The notes beneath the pieces were generated by a model, which saw only the letters and a list, made by a program, of their open reading frames with translations, was not told where the DNA came from and did no database searches. The position numbers were made by a program, and so were the translations under genes. This document shows, in pieces, positions 31,605 through 37,458 of a DNA stretch of 37,458 bases (positions within the stretch are counted from its first letter, which is position 1; the number at the start of each line of letters is the position of its first letter). Where the stretch lies: contig PFVB01000004.1 of the NCBI GenBank assembly GCA_002790395.1, positions 4,379 through 41,836 on the forward strand, given 5' to 3'. Source of the DNA: Ignavibacteriales bacterium CG_4_9_14_3_um_filter_34_10. GTDB lineage: Bacteria > Bacteroidota > Ignavibacteria > Ignavibacteriales > Melioribacteraceae.

Positions 31605-32348
31605 TTATTTCTTTGGAGCACAAGGATTACAGGGATTGCTCTTTGCCTCTGCCTTTTTCATTGCACAAGGATTGCATTTTTCATTGGATTTACTTGGGCT
31701 ACAAGCACCACATGGATTTGCACTTGAGTTTGCATCACTTGCCACAAAATTAGTTTTTATCTCCACTTCATCATTAAGTTTACCTGAAACCATTGATGGT
31801 ATTTTTATTCCATAATCAGAAAGCTTAATACTAAAGTCAGCATTTGCAACAAGTAAATTTCCGGGTGCTTTTGCTTTTGTCTTTTCACTTTCCTTGAAAT
31901 AAGTTAATGTAGCAGGTACTTCTATTTCTTTTGTAACACCATGTACGCTGAATTTTCCCACCAATGTAACTTTTGTTTTCTGTCCGTCATTTAACTTTTT
32001 TGAAGAGGCATTTTTAATCCCTGTCAATTGAAATACAGCATGAGGATATTTAGCTGAGTTCAGCCACATTTCACTTCGTAAATGTTCATCCCGTAAATCA
32101 ATTCCCGTTTTAATGCCATTTACAGGTACTTTAACTTTACCCATCGGATTTTCAGTTACATCAGATGGATTAATCATAACTGTTGCATCAAGTCCGCTAG
32201 CAAGTCCTACAATTTTTTCAAATGGTGCGTCGGAAATAAAAGATGCCTGATTTCTTCCGTCTTTGGAATCGGCTGAAAAAGACTGGGCAAAAAGATTTAA
32301 GCCAAAGACTAATGTTAATACTATTGTTAATATATTTTTTGTTTTCAT
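31605..32348 (-). CDS. YceI-family lipocalin-like protein with Cys-rich C-terminal tail
   Basis: 247 residues: signal peptide (MKTKNILTIVLTLVFGLNLFAQ), then a YceI domain to about residue 203 (DSKDGRNQASFISDAPFEKIVGLASGLDA, LRDEHLRSEMWLNSAKYPHAVFQL, KVTLVGKFSVHGVTKEIEVPATLTY, DFSIKLSDYGIKIPSMVSGKLNDEVEI). YceI proteins bind polyisoprenoids or quinone-like lipids in the periplasm. The tail is unusual: three CxxC pairs (Cys213/216, Cys225/228, Cys240/243) in NPC-type repeats separated by Lys/Ala spacers. It suggests metal or metalloid binding or redox capacity (inference). It is the first gene of a six-gene unit behind the operator 62 bp upstream. Confidence 0.88.
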   Translation of the reverse strand: MKTKNILTIVLTLVFGLNLFAQSFSADSKDGRNQASFISDAPFEKIVGLASGLDATVMINPSDVTENPMGKVKVPVNGIKTGIDLRDEHLRSEMWLNSAKYPHAVFQLTGIKNASSKKLNDGQKTKVTLVGKFSVHGVTKEIEVPATLTYFKESEKTKAKAPGNLLVANADFSIKLSDYGIKIPSMVSGKLNDEVEIKTNFVASDANSSANPCGACSPSKSNEKCNPCAMKKAEAKSNPCNPCAPKK

Positions 32349-32380
32349 TGTTTGTTCCTTTATTTGTTTTAATTGTTTTT

Positions 32381-32425
32381 GAAATTTATTTTAATTTCTA
32401 TTTACAGAATGTCAACTTTTTGACT
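32381..32425 (-). promoter_or_regulatory. Crp/Fnr-type operator plus -7 element for the YceI to FAD-ferredoxin unit
   Basis: TGTCAA-CTTT-TTGACT (32410-32425, plus-strand reading) has one mismatch from the perfect repeat and lies 62 bp before the YceI start. On the minus strand, 21 bp downstream, is TAAATTTC (32388-32381). It lies just after the stop of the DsrE gene. Confidence 0.65.
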
Positions 32426-32435
32426 TCCGTTCATT

Positions 32436-32966
32436 TTAATAACTGTAATAAACATCTGCATTGTTTATTCGTGATGCTAATTCTTGTAATGTAATTGGTT
32501 CAATATAATTTGGAATATTCCTTTTTCCTTTCACTTCTTTCTCAACACTTGTAAGCACATTCCAAGTGCCATTTACAGAAATTGTTGCTCCTTTATCATG
32601 AAGTAGTTTTAGAAAATCTTCGAAGTTTTTTACTGATAATAAACTTTTATCCTTCACTTGTTCAGAAACTAATTTTTTGAGATCAGCGGGCACTTCATAT
32701 CTGTCAAAATCATTTTTACCTTTTGTAAATTTCAGATTCCAAGCAGCATCTGCATCAAATAAGAATTCTACTTTGTTACCAAGTTTTAAGTTTACCAAAG
32801 CCACATCAAAAGCGACACAAACCGGTCCATCCGCTTTTTTTACATTTGATACAAGGTGAATTATAACTTTCTTTGAGTTTCCGTTACTGCCAATATATCC
32901 TGCAAATAATGCTGATATTAAAACAACAGCAGCAATCAGATATGAATATTTTATATTTTTTTTCAT
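32436..32966 (-). CDS. Membrane-anchored or exported DsrE-family protein
   Basis: 176 residues with an N-terminal hydrophobic anchor or signal (YLIAAVVLISALFAGYIG). The DsrE/F-like fold follows: KKVIIHLVSNVKKADGPVCVAFDVALVNLKLGNKVEFLFDADAAWNL, then FEDFLKLLHDKGATISVNGTWNV. Cys50 in GPVCVAF is the only obvious Cys and not at the usual DsrE active position, so sulfur-carrier activity is uncertain. It lies 23 bp after the AhpD-like gene and is presumably cotranscribed with it. Confidence 0.75.
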   Translation of the reverse strand: MKKNIKYSYLIAAVVLISALFAGYIGSNGNSKKVIIHLVSNVKKADGPVCVAFDVALVNLKLGNKVEFLFDADAAWNLKFTKGKNDFDRYEVPADLKKLVSEQVKDKSLLSVKNFEDFLKLLHDKGATISVNGTWNVLTSVEKEVKGKRNIPNYIEPITLQELASRINNADVYYSY

Positions 32967-32989
32967 GTTATTTCCTTTTAATTGTTTAA

Positions 32990-33538
32990 TTAAGTGTTTA
33001 TAGTTTTTGCAATTGGAAAATCAATTTCTGGTTTAGCTAATCTTCCAATATAATTTGTAAAACTCTTTTCAATAACGAGAGCAACAAGTTCAACCAAAGC
33101 ATCTGACTTAAAACCCATTTCATAGAAAGCATCAATTAACTTTTCATCTGCTCTTCCTCGATTTTCGACTATTGATTTTGCAAGATTTGTCAGCACATTA
33201 TATCTTATATCTTTTATGGTTCCGGCTCTCAATTCCAAAGTTTCTTCCTCTGAAAACCCATTCATCCTGGCAAGTGCAGTATGTGCTGAAACACAATAAT
33301 TGCAGCCATTCGATTCAGAGACAGCAAGAAATATTGCTTCCTGTTCTTTTGCATTAAAAGAACAATTCTTTAATAATTCTGAGAAAGTCAAATATGATTC
33401 TAATGCAACTGCTGAATTGCCGATAACAGCATAAATATTAGGCAGAATACCAATTGAATTTTTGATCCTACCAAATAATATTTTACTTTTTTCAGAAGCC
33501 GTATTATTTGTAACTGCATTCAGTTTATTCATTTTCAC
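32990..33538 (-). CDS. AhpD-like carboxymuconolactone decarboxylase-family protein
   Basis: 182 residues, cytoplasmic. The helical AhpD core is FNAKEQEAIFLAVSESNGCNYCVSAHTALA, giving Cys79-x2-Cys82-x3-His86 with Glu65/Glu67 upstream, the complete AhpD triad. GRIKNSIGILPNIYAVIGNS at the start is typical of the CMD family. It is the third AhpD-like protein of the window and, like the other two, sits in a unit with a TGTCAA-type operator, here 63 bp upstream. The expected role is thiol-dependent hydroperoxide reduction, with the reductant unknown. Confidence 0.87.
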   Translation of the reverse strand: MKMNKLNAVTNNTASEKSKILFGRIKNSIGILPNIYAVIGNSAVALESYLTFSELLKNCSFNAKEQEAIFLAVSESNGCNYCVSAHTALARMNGFSEEETLELRAGTIKDIRYNVLTNLAKSIVENRGRADEKLIDAFYEMGFKSDALVELVALVIEKSFTNYIGRLAKPEIDFPIAKTINT

Positions 33539-33571
33539 ACCTTTTGTTTTTAATTAAAATAACTTCTGATG

Positions 33572-33616
33572 TAAAACTAATTTTAATTCTTTGCTGATTC
33601 TGTCAAGGAATTGACA
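33572..33616 (-). promoter_or_regulatory. Crp/Fnr-type operator plus -7 element for the AhpD-like/DsrE unit
   Basis: TGTCAA-GGAA-TTGACA (33601-33616, plus-strand reading) is a perfect inverted repeat 63 bp before the AhpD-like start. On the minus strand, 21 bp downstream, is TAGTTTTA (33579-33572). It lies 6 bp beyond the stop of the NADH dehydrogenase gene. Confidence 0.72.
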
Positions 33617-33622
33617 AATCAC

Positions 33623-34918
33623 TTACTTAGTTTCATATGGAGATTGATTGATATTGTTTGCAATTAGTCTGGCACTTTTATGAGTGGTGAAATAATTGAA
33701 AGCCCATTGAATTGAGACAAGAATTCTGTTTTCAAAACCAATGAGATATAATAAATGAACAAACAACCAGATAAACCAAGCCGGAAATCCCGACATCCAA
33801 ATTTCATTACGATATGCAACCGCTGCTTTTCTTCCTATAACTGCTAAATTTCCTTTATCAAAATATCTAAATGGTCGCAGACTCTTTTTGTTAGTCAATA
33901 ACTGATAAATTCGTTTTGCCACATATTTACCTTGCTGCATTGCAACAGGTGCAGTTCCAGGAAGCGGTATGTCATCTTTTGTACTGATATTTGCAATGTC
34001 TCCAATTACATAAACATTAGAGTAATCTGTTAATTCACAAAATCGATTTGCAATTATTCTTCCTCCTTTATCAACATCAAGATTATATTTTTTAGATATT
34101 TTTTCAATCAGATTTTCAACTCTTACTCCCGCTGTCCAAATTACTATGTTTGCTTTTATGATTTTAGTTACGTCAATGGAATTAAGCTCTATGACACTTT
34201 GTTCAATTCTTTTCACAAAACTGTTTGTAATAACAGAAACTCCAAGCTGTTCAAGATTGGATTTCGCTTTTTGGGATAATGAATCAGGATAAGTTGGGAG
34301 AATTCTGTTGGTTCCCTCTATCAAAAGAATTTTTGCTTCATTTGTATTGATATTTCTAAAATCACAATGAAGTGTCATTCGGGCTAATTCAGCTATTGCA
34401 CCGGATAACTCAACTCCTGCTGGTCCACCTCCAATGATTGCAAATGTCATATATTGTTTTTTCTTTTCAACATCACTTTCTAATTCAGCTTTCTCGAAGG
34501 AGGATAAAATCAAGTTTCTAATTGATGTTGCATCTTCAATACTCTTCAATCCATAAGAATATTTAGTCCATTCGTTTTTCCCATAATAATGTGTCTTTGC
34601 ACCGGCAGCAAGGATTAAAAAGTCATATTTAATTTTTTGTTTTGATGTAATTACTAAATGATTTTCGAATTCAACATCAATTACTTCTGCATGAACAATA
34701 TTTACGTTCTTCTTATTTTTAAAAATAGCTCTCAATGGGAATGCTATATCAGCAGGAGATAAACCGCCACTGGCAACTTGATATAATAAAGGCTGAAATA
34801 AATGGAAATTTCTTTTGTCAATTAAAGTTACGTTAACATTTTTTTTGCTAAGAATAACTGCAGCATTTAATCCTGCAAATCCCCCACCAATAATTACAAT
34901 ATTTTTCTCAAAACCCAT
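33623..34918 (-). CDS. ndh: Type II NADH dehydrogenase
   Basis: 431 residues from the chosen start. Single-chain, non-proton-pumping NADH:quinone oxidoreductase. The FAD loop IVIIGGGFAGLNAAVIL is near the N-terminus, then RNFHLFQPLLYQVASGGLSPADIA (quinone-site signature), YDFLILAAGAKTHYYG, the second NADH loop FAIIGGGPAGVELSGAIAELA, IVIWTAGV, NVYVIGDIA and APVAMQQGKYVA. The C-terminus has amphipathic/membrane helices (FPAWFIWLFVHLLYLIGF) for membrane attachment. The start is the ATG with AGGAAAAG upstream, adjacent to the first strand; a frame 43 codons longer would run through the proposed promoter and an upstream terminator. It seems to be a single-gene unit. Confidence 0.93.
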   Translation of the reverse strand: MGFEKNIVIIGGGFAGLNAAVILSKKNVNVTLIDKRNFHLFQPLLYQVASGGLSPADIAFPLRAIFKNKKNVNIVHAEVIDVEFENHLVITSKQKIKYDFLILAAGAKTHYYGKNEWTKYSYGLKSIEDATSIRNLILSSFEKAELESDVEKKKQYMTFAIIGGGPAGVELSGAIAELARMTLHCDFRNINTNEAKILLIEGTNRILPTYPDSLSQKAKSNLEQLGVSVITNSFVKRIEQSVIELNSIDVTKIIKANIVIWTAGVRVENLIEKISKKYNLDVDKGGRIIANRFCELTDYSNVYVIGDIANISTKDDIPLPGTAPVAMQQGKYVAKRIYQLLTNKKSLRPFRYFDKGNLAVIGRKAAVAYRNEIWMSGFPAWFIWLFVHLLYLIGFENRILVSIQWAFNYFTTHKSARLIANNINQSPYETK

Positions 34919-34947
34919 CTCTTTTCCTTTAATGTTATTTAATGCTG

Positions 34948-34992
34948 TAAAAATAGCAAGGCTAATTAAAATCATATGTCTTCTAATTGACA
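34948..34992 (-). promoter_or_regulatory. Crp/Fnr-type operator plus -7 element for ndh
   Basis: TGTCTT-CTAA-TTGACA (34977-34992, plus-strand reading) matches 10 of 12 arm bases and lies 59 bp before the ndh start. On the minus strand, 21 bp downstream, is TATTTTTA (34955-34948), a full match to TAnnTTTA. I found this weaker repeat by the half-site and the spacing rule then held. Confidence 0.58.
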
Positions 34993-35000
34993 CAACACAA

Positions 35001-35030
35001 ACAAAAAACCCGATTATCTCTAACCGGGTC
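35001..35030 (-). terminator. Intrinsic terminator of the T9SS-sorted protein gene
   Basis: On the minus strand ACCCG-G-TTA-GAGA-TAA-T-CGGGT forms a 9-bp stem (one G-U) with a GAGA tetraloop, followed by six T. It begins about 26 bp after the stop of the large gene at 35056-37272 and separates it from ndh. Confidence 0.75.
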
Positions 35031-35055
35031 TTTTGAGAGGGTATCATGGGAAATC

Positions 35056-37272
35056 TTATTTTGTAAGAATCATTTTTTTTGAGTAACTAAAACTTCCTGC
35101 CTTTAAAGTATATATGTAAACACCTGATGAAAGATTATCCCCTGATTTATTTTTCCCATTCCATGCAACCTGATATCTTCCCGCAGCCTTATTTTCACTT
35201 ACTAACTGAGCTACTTCCTGACCAATCACACTGTAAATACTGAGTCTTACAGATGAGTTCTCAGGAATATCAAATGTAATTATTGTAGATGGATTGAATG
35301 GATTCGGATAATTTTGATATAGATTAAAATCTGTTACAATCTCAGCATTATCAGTAATTCCAGTTACAAAGTTCAAGTCATATTCTGCTTCAGTTGCAAA
35401 TACCGGCGGTAAATTATCAATTTGATCTGGAGTATACGGTACACCATCACCATCAGAATCATTTCCATTTTCACCCGAACTTTGTGCTTCTGAAAGTTGC
35501 ATTTTATTGCCAACTGTTTTGAAGAATCTTGTGTAAATAATTGGTGCATCTTGTCTATCTAAAACCAATCTTGATTCTCTTAACACACCAGAGAGGGCTG
35601 CAAAGTTAAGGGGAGTATAAGTTGCAATATCATTGCCAAGTGTTGTACGGAATCCTTTTGCTTTTGCGACATAGAAATTGTTAATTAAAAAGTCATATCC
35701 TTTATCTGCTGCATTTTTATATGCAATATCACCGGTTACCTGATATGCAGCGATTAAACCACGAATTGCAGCAGACTGAGACTCAACTGTTGTAGCCGAG
35801 TTATCTACTCCTATACCAATTGTATATCCATTAAAGAATTTTCCATTGCCATCATAAAGTTTATTCAAAATAAAATTGGCTTGTGCAGTGATTGCATCTT
35901 TAACCATGTTCGATAAATCCATACCGTTAAACTCTTCAACAACTTGTTTAAATATCGCCAAAGAATAACCAGCTGTAAAAGTTGAAATTGAACTTTCTTG
36001 CTGAACAGCACCGCCAACTAAATTTGATACATCAATAAAAGTCCCTTCTGCAGAATTAAAATGCATCGCAAGAGTATTCATTGCTATAATTTTTGTAGCT
36101 CCCATAAACAAGTCAAATATACCAGGCATTCCTGTTTGGGCCATAGCAGCAGGAAACGGATCGCCATCAAAAACCGGTTTATAAGCTAAATGTGCTGCAT
36201 CGCTAGTATTATTAGGGTCTGCCATATTCTGAAAACTTACTGTTCCCCAAAGAAATGATATCTGATCCCACAAATAACTCGATGCATCAGTTACAACAAA
36301 TGATGTCGGTTTAGGAGGCATTGATGCACTTACTTCCGTTTCAGTAACTGCAATTTTATGAGGGAAATATTTAATTCCATTTTTGGGATCATAAGTCATT
36401 GGATCGACACTCCCAAGTTGATTTCCATCATAAGCTAAAGAGTTTACAAGAAACATTGTTTTGTTTGCACCTTCTGCAGTAAGTACCTGTCCAATAAATC
36501 CATCAAGATTATTTCCACCATAAAAGATATTATTATTTGAATCGAAATGAATTGAACCTGCTGAATCCGGGGAAACAGAGCCATCAGCATCTATTCCATT
36601 ATCATCTGCATCGTGAAATCCACCGAGCATATCTTTGGCCCATAAATATTGCTTCATTAAAGTTTGTCCCATTGCAGCAAGATTAAGAGTTTTATCCATC
36701 TTATTCCTATCCCATCGTAATGTGCTAAAATCTTCCCAAGCAAATTTTTGTGCATCTATCTTTTGAGGAAGTCTGGGATCGCCACTTACAAATTCAGCAA
36801 ATTGTGGGAAAGGATTTCCCGGAGGTGGCTGATTGGCAAGCATTGAGAAGTGCATTATCATTTTCATCATCTCATCATCTTCTTTGAATCCATTTGGTTG
36901 CATTGTCATTGAACCATCAAAATTTGGATCAGTCTCCATTCCCGCCATTTGTGCGACCATCGGTGACCAAATCATGTGAAGCCCTAACCCAGAACGCGAT
37001 ATAATTGTTCCTAATTGATATCTTGAATATTCATAATTCTCAATGCCCAAAGTATATGATATAGAATCAGGTGAATTAAGTATGAATGGATCAAGATCGT
37101 CTAAATTATATCCTATGGCTTCTGCATACGGCTCGCCACTCTCATTAATTTCGTTGGCAAGAAAAAGCTGCTCATGTGTTTTAAAAATTGTTTTATTAGT
37201 AATTTTGACTTGGCTGTAAATTGATATTACTGCCATAATCATTAAGATAAAAACAGAAAATAACTTTTTCAT
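35056..37272 (-). CDS. Large exported protein with T9SS C-terminal sorting domain, helical-repeat body
   Basis: 738 residues: signal peptide (KKLFSVFILMIMAVISIYS), an unrecognised body, and a C-terminal T9SS type A sorting domain at 650-738 (NLYQNYPNPFNPSTIITF, SVIGQEVAQL, YQVAWNGKNKSGDNLSSGVYIYTL, KKMILTK). Residues 100-144 hold eleven Met (IWSPMVAQMAGM, EMMKMIMHFSML), possibly a soft-metal site. The middle part has helical stretches such as AAIRGLIAAYQVTGDIAYKNAADKGYDFLINNF, like alpha/alpha-toroid proteins. NDSDGDGVPYTPDQID before the sorting domain looks Ca-binding. Function not recognised; secreted or cell-surface. It has AAGGAG before its ATG, its own operator 76 bp upstream and its own terminator. 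Confidence 0.85.
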   Translation of the reverse strand: MKKLFSVFILMIMAVISIYSQVKITNKTIFKTHEQLFLANEINESGEPYAEAIGYNLDDLDPFILNSPDSISYTLGIENYEYSRYQLGTIISRSGLGLHMIWSPMVAQMAGMETDPNFDGSMTMQPNGFKEDDEMMKMIMHFSMLANQPPPGNPFPQFAEFVSGDPRLPQKIDAQKFAWEDFSTLRWDRNKMDKTLNLAAMGQTLMKQYLWAKDMLGGFHDADDNGIDADGSVSPDSAGSIHFDSNNNIFYGGNNLDGFIGQVLTAEGANKTMFLVNSLAYDGNQLGSVDPMTYDPKNGIKYFPHKIAVTETEVSASMPPKPTSFVVTDASSYLWDQISFLWGTVSFQNMADPNNTSDAAHLAYKPVFDGDPFPAAMAQTGMPGIFDLFMGATKIIAMNTLAMHFNSAEGTFIDVSNLVGGAVQQESSISTFTAGYSLAIFKQVVEEFNGMDLSNMVKDAITAQANFILNKLYDGNGKFFNGYTIGIGVDNSATTVESQSAAIRGLIAAYQVTGDIAYKNAADKGYDFLINNFYVAKAKGFRTTLGNDIATYTPLNFAALSGVLRESRLVLDRQDAPIIYTRFFKTVGNKMQLSEAQSSGENGNDSDGDGVPYTPDQIDNLPPVFATEAEYDLNFVTGITDNAEIVTDFNLYQNYPNPFNPSTIITFDIPENSSVRLSIYSVIGQEVAQLVSENKAAGRYQVAWNGKNKSGDNLSSGVYIYTLKAGSFSYSKKMILTK

Positions 37273-37318
37273 TTTGTTACTCCTTATTGTTTGTTAAATA
37301 TTTTTCTAATTTCCGAAT

Positions 37319-37363
37319 TAAACTTACCTGATGAATTCAACTGTTACTGTCAAGGATTTGACA
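37319..37363 (-). promoter_or_regulatory. Crp/Fnr-type operator plus -7 element for the T9SS-sorted protein
   Basis: TGTCAA-GGAT-TTGACA (37348-37363, plus-strand reading) is a perfect inverted repeat 76 bp before the start. On the minus strand, 21 bp downstream, is TAAGTTTA (37326-37319). Confidence 0.72.
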
Positions 37364-37407
37364 TAAATCAATTATAAATAATGACTTTTAGTTTTGGAAA
37401 ATATTTT

Positions 37408-37442
37408 TTTGACTCCGTACCATACTACGTGTATTATATTTG
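37408..37442 (+). promoter_or_regulatory. Candidate Bacteroidota-type promoter reading out of the window
   Basis: TTTG (37408-37411) and TATATTTG (37435-37442), an exact TAnnTTTG -7 element, are separated by 23 bp, slightly long for this promoter class. It would drive a gene to the right of the window. Without that gene the call is tentative. Confidence 0.35.
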
Positions 37443-37458
37443 TGTAAGAAGTAAAAAA

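Noticed and set aside
34919-35047. Longer N-terminus for the NADH dehydrogenase
   Set aside because: It would translate through the operator, the -7 element and the terminator region, and family members begin just before the FAD loop.
13805-37363. TTGACA as a plain sigma-70 -35 box
   Set aside because: The hexamer is always paired with an upstream TGTC-containing inverted arm at fixed N4 spacing, and the downstream element is TAnnTTTA at 21 bp rather than TATAAT at 17 bp. A repeat-binding regulator explains this better.
1-37458. Mobile element, prophage, CRISPR array or RNA gene
   Set aside because: No transposase, integrase, direct-repeat array, tRNA cloverleaf or rRNA-like block was seen; base composition and gene style look uniform throughout.

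Overview
The window is an AT-rich, very tightly packed bacterial chromosome segment. It probably comes from the Ignavibacteria / Chlorobi-Bacteroidetes (FCB) group. The clues are a C-terminal type IX secretion sorting domain (NYPNPFNPST...GVYIYTL...KKMIL), a GWxTD-family protein, a stand-alone FtsE, Bacteroidota-style TAnnTTTR promoter elements, and many 1-4 nt gene overlaps. I saw no rRNA, tRNA, CRISPR array, transposase or phage gene. No gene-free stretch exceeds 300 bases.

Region 1 (1-13.0 kb) is mostly housekeeping. A plus-strand run holds alr, an unrecognised helical protein, manC-type mannose-1-phosphate guanylyltransferase, an atypical RpiB, pyrK, pyrD and folC. After a 129-bp leader come rho, a GWxTD protein, pdxA, a methyltransferase and ftsE. 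Minus-strand adk and tadA converge on ftsE.

Region 2 (13.1-19.5 kb) holds a Crp/Fnr-family regulator, a small CxxC thioredoxin-like protein with an AhpD-like peroxidase-related protein, the operon gnd-zwf-pgl-nrtS (NADPH generation plus a small NrtS-type membrane protein), and a GT-C membrane glycosyltransferase.

Region 3 (19.6-24.9 kb, minus strand) is an arsenosugar-biosynthesis operon: arsM, a fused TIGR04283/TIGR04282-type glycosyltransferase, a DUF547 protein, the associated CPYC peroxidase-like protein, arsS and a further GT2 glycosyltransferase.

Region 4 (25.0-37.3 kb, minus strand) is a redox-heavy accessory region. A six-gene unit runs: YceI with a Cys-rich tail, a Tat-exported unknown protein, a CPFC peroxiredoxin-like protein, a sensor histidine kinase, a Rieske-FMN reductase fusion, and a large FAD oxidoreductase fused to a NapH/NosR-like membrane ferredoxin. 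Around it are an AhpD-like/DsrE pair, a type II NADH dehydrogenase and a large T9SS-sorted protein.

The main discovery is that regions 2-4 appear to be one regulon. Seven transcription units carry an inverted repeat of consensus TGTCAA-N4-TTGACA 50-76 bp before the first start codon. In each case a -7-like element close to TAnnTTTA begins exactly 21 bp downstream of the repeat. That geometry is what a class II Crp/Fnr activator bound near -41.5 would give. The Crp/Fnr gene in region 2, with recognition helix CSRQTVNYF, is the natural candidate. The controlled functions are NADPH supply, arsenosugar synthesis, thiol peroxidases and several unusual electron-transfer fusions, so the set looks like a redox, metalloid or gas-responsive regulon.
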